64,000 bases of DNA, taken from contig JAMZAV010001468.1 of assembly GCA_024449915.1 (NCBI GenBank), forward strand, positions 96,088-160,087, given 5' to 3'. The notes under the pieces are model-generated. The model made no database searches and had not been told where the DNA came from. It saw only the letters and a program-made list of their open reading frames with translations. A program made the position numbers and the translations under genes. Position 1 is the first letter of the stretch; each line of letters starts with the position of its first letter. Source of the DNA: Sweltsa coloradensis. Lineage: Eukaryota > Arthropoda > Insecta > Plecoptera > Chloroperlidae. Below are positions 41,262-52,689 of this stretch, one piece after another.

Positions 41262-44200
41262 AGTAGAGTGTACGCCACTGGGAGTCAAAGGGATGCCGCC
41301 TAATTAATTATACAAATTTTTAATTACCCCTTATAATTAATCACGCAAAATTTTTTGATTATGCAAATTTTTAATTATGCAAATTTTTTAATTAATCATA
41401 TTTTTAATTACTCAATTAATTATTCATTTTTTAATTATGTTAATTTTTAATTAATCATATTTTTAATTTTCAAGATGGCGGATGCTACACTAGAGTGTGA
41501 CTACTTTAACCTAACTTTTTCAAGATGGCGGACGCTACACAAGAGGGTGATCACTTTAACCTAACTTAACCTAACATGATGACGTCATGCAAACCTGTCA
41601 AGACTTGTCAAGTTTGGTTGCAAACATGACAAGACTTGTCAAGACAGGCATGAGTGACGCCACCATACACAGACTAGTCAGGACATGCATCGAGTGTGTG
41701 AAGATGAAGGACTGGGAATCATGGTATACCTAGGGTGAATAAATTTAAAAAGTCAAGACTTATTCATGTGTATAACAAATCTTATTTATTTAACAAAACA
41801 CATTAGTACATGAAACCACAATTTTTAATTACATATCATGCAGTCGCATTAATCAACTCCACTTCACTGTAGATAAATTCAGCACCAAGTTCGTACACAA
41901 TTCTTTCCATATTCAACAGTAATGTACTTCTCCTCATGACCTAAACGTTCAGTATAGGTCTTCACAAAGTCATGTAGGCTAACACACGTAGAACCTGACA
42001 TTTTTGCTACTAATGCCAGTTCATCATATTTGTTTTTAATTCTCATAAGAAAATTAAAGTACCACTTGTTTTATCGCGATAGCTCAGTTCAAGATCACTT
42101 AACATATGCGAAACACTTTGAGAATATTTTACTAGATTACGGCACGACACTTCGCCAAGGTATACACGACCATTTGTGGATTTAAGTCCCAACACAATAG
42201 TACCGTGATGATTATACACAAACAAGGTAAAAGAACCAACCTCCGTTTTGGTACACTGGCTGCATCTTCACCCATGTTGAAGACGTAATCATTGATGTAG
42301 TTCCATTTCACGAACAAGTTGACTCCATTCGTGAAGATTGAGCCTGAGTCCTCTTCCTTTTGCACATTGGATTTGTACATATGGTTTGAAGCAGTCTTGC
42401 ATATGACACCCGACCACCAGCATTTTCGTACGACTTCCATTTAAAAAGAAAACACTTTTACAAAGAACAAGTTCGTACTTTTTGAGATGGTCCACATAAG
42501 CAGGCGTAGGCTCAGCAACAGTGGTAGTGAAGTCTGCTTGAAAATTCATGGTGATGCAGTTGAAGACACGGACCAGTATGCGACTGTCCTCGACAAATCT
42601 CAGACGCTGACTGACTGAAGCTCTAGACTCCTCGCGCTCTTGAAGGAGCCCCAAGCGGCAGCTTCGTGAAGCTCCGCCCCTTTCTCTTCCATTCGTGTTG
42701 AAACTTGCAAGTCATGACGTCATACAGACATGTCCAGACTTGCACACATACAGACCTGACCAAACATGATGCTTTACAATATAATGAAGGATATTAAGTA
42801 ATGTACAATAAATAAATAAAAAAATCAAGACAATTTTTAAATACACGTCCTTCCTCGACGAAGACTGGACTGAGACTGAAGATTTTGAGCTCGTCTTGTC
42901 TAAGACCTACCCCCACCATGACGTTGTCGGTGCGCAGAGATGGATGCGCAGTGGTTTTATTTTTATTTTTATTTTTTGCAGAGTTAGCTGCGCAGTGGTT
43001 TAATTTTTGCGATTCGTGTATCTTCGGGAATCTTCGGAAATCTTCGTGAAGCTCCGCCCCTTTATCTTCCCATCACCAACTTTGTGAAACTGTCTGGAGT
43101 TGCAATCTAAGATTACATGATTTCAATTTACTTTTTAAAAATACTTCTTCAGTCCTATTATTTCCACTGCAGACAGACGTCTAGACATCCCATTATTTTT
43201 TAAACTTGAATAGTCTATTCATGAAGAAGTGAATGACATCCAATTATAGGAATTCAAAAGCCTATTCACAAGGAGTGCATTGTATGTTGCAAAACGAATG
43301 TTGGTACAGTATAAGTATTGTATAGAAGCTTTGTTCACATGACCCTGACCTGATTTTCGTCCAAACCTGTTGGTTTGTCGGAAAGTGCCCTTGGGCAAAG
43401 TAAAGCACATTGTTCAAAAATATTGGCGGTTTACGACCCCCAGGCATAGCATCATATTTCAAATAGCTTGGCGGTTGATGCCCTGAGGACAAATCTCAGA
43501 GGTAGGGAGGGCATTGTGACCCTAAAAGCCAAAAGTTTTATCAAGTTATTAAACTCTAGAAGAAAAGGTGTAAACTTTTCCTTGCAAAGTTTCAAGTTCT
43601 TACTATGCTGTTCTGAAAATGTGTGAAAATAAGTTTTCACATTACAAACTTTTAAAGTTGTTATAATACCATGTAAAGAAAATGTGTGCAAAAAAGATAG
43701 TTTTTCTGCATGTGTACGTATTTCATTATATTATTGTTGGCAATTAAGGAAAATGTTAAAGTATTTTACAAAGTTCTTATACTCTGTAAAGAAAATGTGA
43801 AAAACTGACACAGCACTATACATACATACATAACACAGCTTCTCACACAACAATTCACCACATCACACATAGTACACACTGTAAACTACTTCCCACACTA
43901 CACCATAAAGTACGCAACGTACGCTACTTCTCCTCACACTACACAGCACTATACATACTTACACTATACTTCTTTTCACACTACACCATACAAAGTACAC
44001 ACTGTACACAACACTACACACATAACCTTTCCATGCAAAGTAAAAATTCTTACTACTTTGTAAATAAAATGAATGCAAATAACTTGTGTTTTACATGTAT
44101 ACATATTTCTTTGTTGCAATAAATTAAAGTGTTAAAAGTTTTACACACTCATTAAGAAAATGCATGAAAATAATATCTTTTACTTGCAAAGTTTTCAAAG

Positions 44201-44893
44201 TTCTTACTTCTTTGGACGTATTTCATTATATTATTGTTTCAATTAAGGAAAATGTTAAAGTATTTTACAAAGTTCTTATACTCTGTAAAGAAAATGTGAA
44301 AAACTGACACAGCACTATACATACATACACAACACAGCTTCTCACACAACAATTCACCACATCACACATAGTACACACTGTAAACTACTTCCCACACTAC
44401 ACCATAAAGTACGCACCGTACACTACTTCTCCTCACACTACACTGCACTATACATACTTACACTATACTTCTCCTCACACTACACCATACAAAGTACACA
44501 CTGTACACAACACTTCACACATAACCTTTCCATGCAAAGAAAAAATTCTAACTACTCTGTTAATAAAATGAGTGCAAATAACTTGTGTTTTACATGTATA
44601 CATATTTCTTTGTTGCAATAAATTAAAGTGTTAAAAGTTTTACACACTCATTGAGAAAATGCATGAAAATAATATCTTTTACTTGCAAAGTTTTCAAAGT
44701 TCTTACTTCTTTGGAAAGAAAATGTGTGCAAATAAGATAAGAAACTTACAAACTTTTTAGTTCTACTAGTTTTCTCACTATTCAGTAAGAAAATGCGTGC
44801 AAGAAAGTTAAGTTTTCCTTTAAAACTAACCAGTTCTAGTTTACAAACTTACAAGTTCAGATAGTCTGGAAAGAAATTGCGTGTACATAAAAT
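41262..44893 (+). repeat. Left arm of the palindrome
   Basis: Order from the outside: TTAATTA-rich block (41,305-41,470), two copies of CAAGATGGCGGA.GCTACAC (41,472 and 41,520), TTAACCTAACTTAACC words, and a self-complementary GACAAGACTTGTCAAG cluster. Then come the minus-strand gene copy, a CTCCGCCCC-containing 5' region (42,650-43,080), and the duplicated CAC-rich block (43,727-44,700). Confidence 0.9.
41843..42654 (-). pseudogene. Left-arm copy of the PC4-like gene, broken by single-base indels
   Basis: It is the same sequence as the right-arm gene with four one-base differences in length: an extra base near 42,296, a missing base near 42,252, a missing base near 42,075 and an extra base near 41,915. 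The first two compensate, so only about 20 codons between them are out of frame; the last two scramble the C-terminal third. The first 119 codons are intact and agree with the right copy except for one substitution (A/Y in TPAYVDH). It may be a pseudogene, or the indels may be consensus errors. Confidence 0.8.
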
Positions 44894-46556
44894 TACTTTT
44901 GCTTAACAACCATACAAGTTCTTATACTCTGTAAACAAAATGTGTGAAAATAAGTTAACACTCTCACAAGATCTTATACTCTGTAGTAAAAATGCGTGAC
45001 AATAAGTTTACAAACTTGCAGTTATTTACAAAGTATTGAGAACATGTAGGTTTGTTAGGTAAAAGTTATCTGATGTGTAGGTACATTTATTCTTCACAAA
45101 GTATAAGAACTTCTAGGTTTGTAAGTTAAGGTTTTCTGATGTGTACATTTATTCTTTACAAAGTATTAGAACTTGTTAGTTTGTAAGTTTGTAAACTAAT
45201 TTTCACACAATTCATTTACAAAGTATTAAGAACCTGAAGTTTTGTTATAGTCAGTTGTTAGTTTGTAAACTTATTTACTCATTTTCTTCACAGAGTATAT
45301 GAACTTGTAGGTTTGTTAAATTAAAGTTTTCTGGTGTATACATTTATTCTTTACAAAGTATAAGAACTTGTAGGTCGTTAGGTAAAAGTTATCTTATGTG
45401 TACATTTATGCTTTACAAAGTATAAGAACTTGTTAGTTTGTAAGTTTGTAAACTAATTTTCACACAATTTATTTACGAAGTATTAAGAACCTAAAGGTTT
45501 GATGAGAAAAAGTTGTCTTATGTACACACAGTATCATTACAGAGTATATAAACTTGTATGTTTGTTAAGTTATAGTTATCTGATGTGTACATTTTTTCTG
45601 ATGTGTACATTTTTTTCTTTACAAAGGTATAAGAACATGTTAGTTTGTAAGTTTGCAAACTAATTTTCATACAATTTATTTACAAAGTGTTAAGAACCTG
45701 TAGGTTTGTTAAGAAAAGTTGTATTTTGTGCACGCAATAACTTTACAGAGTAAAAGAACTTGTAGGTTTGTTAAGTAAAAGTTATCTGATGTGTACATTT
45801 TTTCTTTACGGAGTATAAGAACTTGTAGGTCGTTAGGTAAAAGTTATCTAATGTGTACATTTATTCTTTACAAAGTATAAGACTTGTTAGTTTGTAAGTT
45901 TGTAAACTAATTTTCACACAATTTATTTACGAAGTATTAAGAACCTAAAGGTTTGATGAGAAAAAGTTGTCTTATGTACACACAGTATCATTACAGAGTA
46001 TATAAACTTGTAGGTTTGTTAAGTTAAAGTTATCTGATGTGTACATTTTTTCTGATGTGTACATTTTTTTCTTTACAAAGGTATAAGAACATGTTAGTTT
46101 GTAAGTTTGCAAACTAATTTTCATACAATTTATTTACAAAGTGTTAAGAACATGTAGGTTTGTTAGGTAAAAGTTATCTGATGTGTACATTTATTTTTTA
46201 CAAAGTATTAGAACTTGTTAGTTTGTAAGTTTGTAAACTAATTTTCACGCAATTCATTTACAAAGTATTAAGAACCTGAAGTTTTGTTGAGAAAAAATTG
46301 TCTTATGTACACACAGTATCATTACAGAGTATATGAACTTGTAGGTTTGTTAAGTAAAAGCTATATTATGTGCACACAGTATCTTTACAGAGTAAGAGAA
46401 CATGTAGGTTTGTTAGGTAAAAGTTATCTAATGTATACATTCATTCTTTACAAAGTATAAGAACTTGTTAGTTTGTAAGTTTGTAAACGTATTTTCACAC
46501 AATTTATTTACGAAGTATTAAGAACCTAAAGGTTTGATGAGAAAAAGTTGTCTTAT
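44894..46556. repeat. Central tandem-repeat array of the palindrome
   Basis: About 62-65-bp units built of TTTACAAAGTATAAGAACTTG, TAGGTTTGTTAAGTAAAAG and TTATCTGATGTGTACATTT, with a higher-order alternation that includes TTTGTAAACTAATTTTCACAC. It is not inverted-repeated and marks the axis of the element. Confidence 0.85.
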
Positions 46557-47535
46557 GTACACGCAATTTCTTTCCAGACTATCTGAACTTGTAAGTTTGT
46601 AAACTAGAACTGGTTAGTTTCAAAGGAAAACTTAACTTTCTTGCACGCATTTTCTTACTAAATAGTGAGAAAACTAGTAGAACTAAAAAGTTTGTAAGTT
46701 TCTTATCTTATTTGCACACATTTTCTTTCCAAAGAAGTAAGAACTTTGAAAACTTTGCAAGTAAAAGATATTATTTTCATGCATTTTCTTAATGAGTGTG
46801 TAAAACTTTTAACACTTTACTTTATTGCAACAAAGAAATATGTATACATGTAAAACACAAGTTATTTGCACTCATTTTATTAACAGAGTAGTTAGAATTT
46901 TTTCTTTGCATGGAAAGGTTATGTGTGAAGTGTTGTGTACAGTGTGTACTTTGTATGGTGTAGTGTGAGGAGAAGTATAGTGTAAGTATGTATAGTGCAG
47001 TGTAGTGTGAGGAGAAGTAGTGTACGGTGCGTACTTTATGGTGTAGTGTGGGAAGTAGTTTACAGTGTGTACTATGTGTGATGTGGTGAATTGTTGTGTG
47101 AGAAGCTGTGTTGTGTATGTATGTATAGTGCTGTGTCAGTTTTTCACATTTTCTTTACAGAGTATAAGAACTTTGTAAAATACTTTAACATTTTCCTTAA
47201 TTGAAACAATAATATAATGAAATACGTCCAAAGAAGTAAGAACTTTGAAAACTTTGCAAGTAAAAGATATTATTTTCATGCATTTTCTTAATGAGTGTGT
47301 AAAACTTTTAACACTTTAATTTATTGCAACAAAGAAATATGTATACATGTAAAACACAAGTTATTTGCACTCATTTTATTTACAAAGTAGTAAGAATTTT
47401 TACTTTGCATGGAAAGGTTATGTGTGTAGTGTTGTGTACAGTGTGTACTTTGTATGGTGTAGTGTGAGAAGAAGTATAGTGTAAGTATGTATAGTGCTGT
47501 GTAGTGTGAGGAGAAGTAGCGTACGTTGCGTACCC

Positions 47536-47885
47536 GAGGAAATCAAAAGTGAAACAAACATGATCATGTTTAAAGAAAACTGAGAAGCTACCTCATAGAA
47601 AAATGTCTGTATAATATAAGTGACTTCAAGGAAGCATGACACAGTTGCATAAGTGTATATAGATTTGCTCACTCGACAAGTGATGTATAATATGATGTAT
47701 ATATGTAAATGTATAATGATGTAATTATTAGTATATAATCAATCTTGTATTAGTAAAGTAGTTTGTAGTTGTTAATTATGCAATGTATATACCAACAATT
47801 CTGACAATGCTTATGTTACGATACACATACTAGTTACGGCATCACATGTAATCCACAGCTGCTAATAAAATACAAATACAAATAC
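47536..47885 (+). mobile_element. LINE 3' end inserted only in the right arm
   Basis: The left arm runs straight through (GCGTACTTTATGG complement) where the right arm has about 350 extra bases. They read, after one shift, 'KLRSYLIEKCLYNISDFKEA' and 'HSCISVYRFAHSTSDV' then a stop, a 3' UTR and an (AAATAC)n tail. This is the end of a non-LTR ORF2. The insertion is therefore younger than the palindrome. Confidence 0.85.
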
Positions 47886-48504
47886 AAATACTTTATGGTG
47901 TAGTGTGGGAAGTAGTTTACAGTGTGTACTATGTGTGATGTGGTGAATTGTTGTGTGAGAAGCTGTGTTATGTATGTATGTATAGTGCTGTGTCAGTTTT
48001 TCACATTTTCTTTACAGAGTATAAGAACTTTGTAAAATACTTTAACATTTTCCTTAATTGCCAACAATAATATAATGAAATACGTACACATGCAGAAAAA
48101 CTATCTTTTTTGCACACATTTTCTTTACATGGTATTATAACAACTTTAAAAGTTTGTAATGTGAAAACTTATTTTCACACATTTTCACTACAGCATAGTA
48201 AGAACTTGAAACTTTGCAAGGAAAAGTTCACACCTTTTCTTCTATAGTATAATAACTTGATAAAACTTTTGGCTTTTAGGGTCACAATGCCCTCCCTTCC
48301 TCTGAGATTTGTCCTCAGGGCATCAACCGCCAAGCTATTTGAAATATGATGCTATGCCTGGGGGTCGTAAACCGCCAATATTTTTGAACAATGTGCTTTA
48401 CTTTGCCCAAGGGCACTTTCCGACAAACCAACAGGTTTGGACGAAAATCAGGTCAGGGTCATGTGAACAAAGCTTCTATACAATACTTATACTGTACCAA
48501 CATT

Positions 48505-48599
48505 GAATGACGGCGCTCCATTTTTTAAAATCTAAAAGTTTTAATAATAGGTGTAAGTCTGAACAACAATCTGAACATGAACATTGTTGTAAGCCATGC
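48505..48599. other. 95-bp segment present only in the right arm
   Basis: It lies between ACCAACATT and CGTTTTGCAAC, which are contiguous (inverted) in the left arm at about 43,300. It could be a right-arm insertion or a left-arm deletion. It contains an imperfect hairpin around GAACATGAACATTGTT. Confidence 0.8.
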
Positions 48600-49240
48600 G
48601 TTTTGCAACATACAATGCACTCCTTGTGAATAGGCTTTTGAATTCCTATAATTGGATGTCATTCACTTCTTCATGAATAGACTATTCAAGTTTAAAAAAT
48701 AATTGGGATGTCTAGACGTCTGTCTGCAGTGGAAATAATAGGACTGAAGAAGTAATTTTTAAAAAGTAAATTGAAATCATGTAATCTTAGATTGCAACTC
48801 CAGACAGTTTCACAAAGTTGGTGATAGGAAGATAAAGGGGCGGAGCTTCACGAAGATTTCCGAAGATTCCGAAGATACACGAATCGCAAAAATTAAACCA
48901 CTGCGCAGCTAACTCTGCAAAAAATAAAAAATAAAATTAAACCACTGCGCAGCTAACTCTGCGCACCGACATCGTCATAGTGAGGGTAGGTCTTAGACAA
49001 GACGAGCTCTTAATCTTCAGTCTCAGTCCAGTCTTCGTCCAGGAAGGACGTGTATTTAAAAATTATCTTGATTATTTTATTTATTTATTGTACATTACTT
49101 AATATCCTTCATTATATTGTAAGCATCATGTTTGGTCAGGTCTGTATGTGTGCAAGTCTGGACAGGTCTGTATGACGTCATGACTTGCAAGTTTCAACAC
49201 GAATGGAAGAGACAAGGGCGGAGCTTCACGAAGCTGCCGC

Positions 49241-50059
49241 TTGGGGCTCCTTCAAGAGCGCGAGGAGTCTAGAGCTTCAGTCAGTCAGCGTCTGAGATTT
49301 GTCGAGGACAGTCGCATACTGGTCCGTGTCTTCAACTGCATCACCATGAATTTTCAAGCAGACTTCACTACCACTGTTGCTGAGCCTACGCCTGCTAATG
49401 TGGACCATCTCAAAAAGTACGAACTTGTTCTTTGTAAAAGTGTTTTCTTTTTAAATGGAAGTCGTACGAAAATGCTGGTGGTCGGGTGTCATATGCAAGA
49501 CTGCTTCAAACCATATGTACAAATCCAATGTGCAAAAGGAAGAGGACTCAGGCTCAATCTTCACGAATGGAGTCAACTTGTTCGTGAAATGGAACTACTC
49601 AATGATTACGTCTTCAACATGGGTGAAGATGCAGCCAGTGTACCAGAAACGGAGGTTGGTTCTTTTACCTTGTTTGTGTATAATCATCACGGTACTATTG
49701 TGTTGGGACTTAAATCCACAAATGGTCGTGTATACCTTGGCGAAGTGTCGTGCCGTAATCTAGTAAAATATTCTCAAAGTGTTTCGCATATGTTAAGTGA
49801 TCTTGAACTGAGCTATCGCGATATAAACAAGTGGTACTTTAATTTTCTTATGAGAATTAAAAACAAATATGATGAACTGGCATTAGTAGCAAAAATGTCA
49901 GGTTCTACGTGTGTTAGCCTACATGACTTTGTGAAGACCTATACTGAACGTTTAGGTCATGAGGAGAAGTACATTACTGTGAATATGGAAAGAATTGTGT
50001 ACGAACTTGGTGCTGAATTTATCTACAGTGAAGTGGAGTTGATTAATGCGACTGCATGA
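49241..50059 (+). CDS. Right-arm gene: protein with PC4/SUB1-like DNA-binding segment
   Basis: Open for 272 codons. The likelier start is the ATG at 49,346 (CACCATGA context), giving 237 residues, because the preceding 35 codons overlap a region with TCAGTCAGTCAG initiator-like words. Counting from 49,241, residues 60-125 resemble PC4: a beta-rich stretch with basic residues ('SRTKMLVVGCHM'), 'CFKPYVQIQCAKG' and 'GLRLNLHEWSQLVREMELL'. The last matches the SLxxEQWxxL helix that closes the PC4 fold. PC4 proteins bind single-stranded DNA and assist transcription or replication. The C-terminal half ('SDLELSYRDINKWYFNFLMR') is unrecognised. An AATAAATAAG polyadenylation-like signal lies at 50,105. 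The PC4 assignment is by eye. Confidence 0.65.
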   Translation: MGLLQEREESRASVSQRLRFVEDSRILVRVFNCITMNFQADFTTTVAEPTPANVDHLKKYELVLCKSVFFLNGSRTKMLVVGCHMQDCFKPYVQIQCAKGRGLRLNLHEWSQLVREMELLNDYVFNMGEDAASVPETEVGSFTLFVYNHHGTIVLGLKSTNGRVYLGEVSCRNLVKYSQSVSHMLSDLELSYRDINKWYFNFLMRIKNKYDELALVAKMSGSTCVSLHDFVKTYTERLGHEEKYITVNMERIVYELGAEFIYSEVELINATA

Positions 50060-50634
50060 TATGTAATGTAAAAATTGTGGTTTCATGTACTAATGTGTTT
50101 GTTAAATAAATAAGATTTGTTATACACATGAATAAGTCTTGACTTTTTAAATTTATTCACCCTAGGTATACCATGATTCCCAGTCCTTCATCTTCACACA
50201 CTCGATGCATGTCCTGACTAGTCTGTGTATGGTGGCGTCACTCAATGCCTGTCTTGACAAGTCTTGTCATGTTTGCAACCAAACTTGACAAGTCTTGACA
50301 GGTTTGCATGACGTCATCATGTTAGGTTAAGTTAGGTTAAAGTGATCACCCTCTTGTGTAGCGTCCGCCATCTTGAAAAAGTTAGGTTAAAGTAGTCACA
50401 CTCTAGTGTAGCATCCGCCATCTTGAAAATTAAAAATATGATTAATTAAAAATTAACATAATTAAAAAATGAATAATTAATTGAGTAATTAAAAATATGA
50501 TTAATTAAAAATTTGCATAATTAAAATTTGCATAATCAAAAAATTTTGCGTGATTAATTAATAAGGGGTAATTAAAAATTTGCATAATTAATTAGGCGGC
50601 ATCCCTTTGACTCCCCAGTGGCGTACACTCTACT

Positions 50635-50640
50635 TACATA
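50635..50640. repeat. Right 6-bp target duplication TACATA
   Basis: Matches 41,256-41,261. Confidence 0.8.
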
Positions 50641-52440
50641 TAATCATTTGAACCTAAAGTGAATAACATGATTTTTCAAACTTTCTTTTTCATTTATCTC
50701 GAAATGGTGTTTTTTTAGTTATGACGGTATGATTCTGAGCCGACGATTTATAAGTCTAGCCTAGACCAGGGATACGTGAGTGAACGAACTTTTGCATGCT
50801 TTAGGCGCATATTAATAAACCGACGGACGTGATAAAATACAGCATCGATAGCCAGAAAGGGTTAGAATCATTAATAGTCGAAGGGCCGAGAATTAGTTGT
50901 GGTCAAAAAGAGCCGAGAAAGATTATAAGCGTGTAGTCTGGAGAATAGGACACGGAAAACGCAAGCAAAGTTTGTTGGTTGTATTACAACGAAATATAGA
51001 TTGAAATATCATAAAAAGGAAATCGGTGGGGATAAAATCATTTATACATCCAAATAGAAGAACATATACGGAACAGTTATTGACAATTCAATATCTTGGC
51101 AAAGTTTTAGTTTTTTGGGCAAATTGTTTCAAAATCAATAAATGCGATTAGTTGAAATCTAAAATGGCGAATTTAGTTGCAAAGAGCTTGAAGATGACAT
51201 CAACAATAAAAACTCGGAACATTCGTGAGTGATTTGAGCCACCGACGTCAAACGATGTGCTTTTGATAAAGACGGGTGAGGTCAGAACTGGGCCGATAAA
51301 AGTTGTCGTGTTTACATAATAACTGTCTGACAGTTTACCGTGTGAGGACTGGAGAACTTGTTTGTTGGACTTGGAATGCTGGTATCGGGCAATTGTGAAA
51401 CATTAAAACGTACGGTCGGAGTTGGTTTATCCGAACGATAAATTATCGTAGTTTTATCAGTCGACAAATACGCAGCAAGCTACTGACCTACACGTCGGAC
51501 TTCTTTGACTTCATAGGGTTTCGATGGGAGTCATGATCATTTGTGAGAGTATTTAAATTAAGTTTATTACCAATTATATTTCCATAAACTTTCGGAAAAC
51601 TTTACTTTTGTCCATCAGACCAAGAGATATCTTAAATAGATATCCTTTCGCTTTTGGGACATCAGAAATGATAGGTAGGGTTTGAACTGTTACCTTGTTA
51701 ATGAAGGAAATTCATTTGTGTTTTTATACAATATAGCCCGTTCTGGTTGACTTATAAACCGTTGATTGTCTGTTGTAATGTCATCCTAGATCTAGTATAA
51801 ATTATAAGTTGTATTTCAGAGATGTTTGGCTTCGCTGTTGTAAGATTTCTCAATTTTGTGGGTCTTGGTGAGTTATAGGAGGTTGTTGTGAACTAGTTAG
51901 GCACCTTTAGACTTGAGTACCAGGTTCACGCCTAGGTAGGATTTAAAATTCAAGTTTGAGTGACGTTAGCCTTGATCAGTTGTTTTATTTTTAAATTTAA
52001 ATATTTTACTTCTAAGTGAGTTTCAGAAATCGTGTTTCACTTTAATAAGGCGATCCATCGCCGAGTATGTTCATGATTATTAAATGGTATTTTCCGGAGT
52101 ACAGCTATTTAGTGAAGTATCCAACGAGAGCCTATCGATTACCTGAGGGGTCGTAGGTTCGTTGTGTTACAAGCCTATATACTTTATTTATGCAGATACA
52201 CCCGCCTCGGCATTTATCAACAACTAGAACAAAATTTCGAACATGCGCTGCGCATAGAAAGCATTATTTACTGTACCCACATTTAAAATATACCGAAACA
52301 CCTTTTAGTATAATACACTGAACACTATTCCAACACATCCAAAATAATTAAAAGACGATACGGATAGGCCACAAAGCAAGCGCACAATAACTACGATACT
52401 AAAGTAGATTTGCTGTTGAATCATGGGTGTTTATTCCCAC
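50641..52440. other. Unannotated spacer, 1.8 kb
   Basis: No open frame above 60 codons on either strand and no repeat that I can match elsewhere in the window. Composition is ordinary AT-rich. Confidence 0.45.
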
Positions 52441-52445
52441 TCCGC

Positions 52446-52522
52446 TCAAGCATCCTCCGTGGCGTAAACGGTTAGATGCTGGCTTACAGATGGAGAGTCG
52501 CCCTGCTGGACCGAGTTCGAGA
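52446..52522 (+). repeat. tRNA-like segment (probable SINE head)
   Basis: CCTCCGTGGCGTAAACGGTTAGATGC resembles an A-box region, and GACCGAGTTCGAGAC, about 35 bases later, a B-box. Spacing fits a pol III type 2 promoter. No complementary acceptor stem, so probably tRNA-derived. Confidence 0.45.
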
Positions 52523-52689
52523 CACCAAACTTGAAATTTTATAATCACTTGCAATTAATACATGCTGTGTTTCCACCTACAGGCAATCAACTGGTGTCGA
52601 AAATAAGACAAAATAGCCATATGTAACCGATAATATATAGAACTTTTTATTTTATTTTTACGTTTAGCCTACATATTTAGCACCTAGAT

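Larger units (their letters stand above)
41262..50634. mobile_element. 9.37-kb palindromic, Maverick/Polinton-like element
   Basis: The left end AGTAGAGTGTACGCCACTGG and the right end CCAGTGGCGTACACTCTACT are inverted, begin AG and end CT, and are flanked by TACATA. The inverted match continues to about 44,893 on the left and 46,557 on the right. The arms are 3.63 kb once two right-arm insertions (47,536-47,885 and 48,505-48,599) are set aside. A 1.66-kb tandem-repeat centre separates them. Each arm holds one gene pointing to the outer end, with a tandem ~495-bp duplication on its inner side. No polymerase B, retroviral-type integrase, ATPase or capsid gene is present, so if related to Polintons it is non-autonomous. 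The 6-bp duplication and AG...CT ends are the Polinton signature (family knowledge). Confidence 0.75.
46557..50634 (-). repeat. Right arm of the palindrome
   Basis: The reverse complement of the left arm, with scattered substitutions and two extra segments (47,536-47,885 and 48,505-48,599). The outer 1.4 kb holds the intact gene. Confidence 0.9.

Noticed and set aside
41540..41575. Arthropod-type telomere repeat (TTAGG)n
   Set aside because: Only a few imperfect TTAACCTAAC words, symmetrical in both palindrome arms; not an array.
41262..50634. Pure assembly artefact (hairpin read) as the explanation of the palindrome
   Set aside because: The flanks are distinct yet share a 6-bp duplication, the centre is not palindromic, and the arms differ by two insertions and by substitutions. 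Errors inside the arms remain possible.
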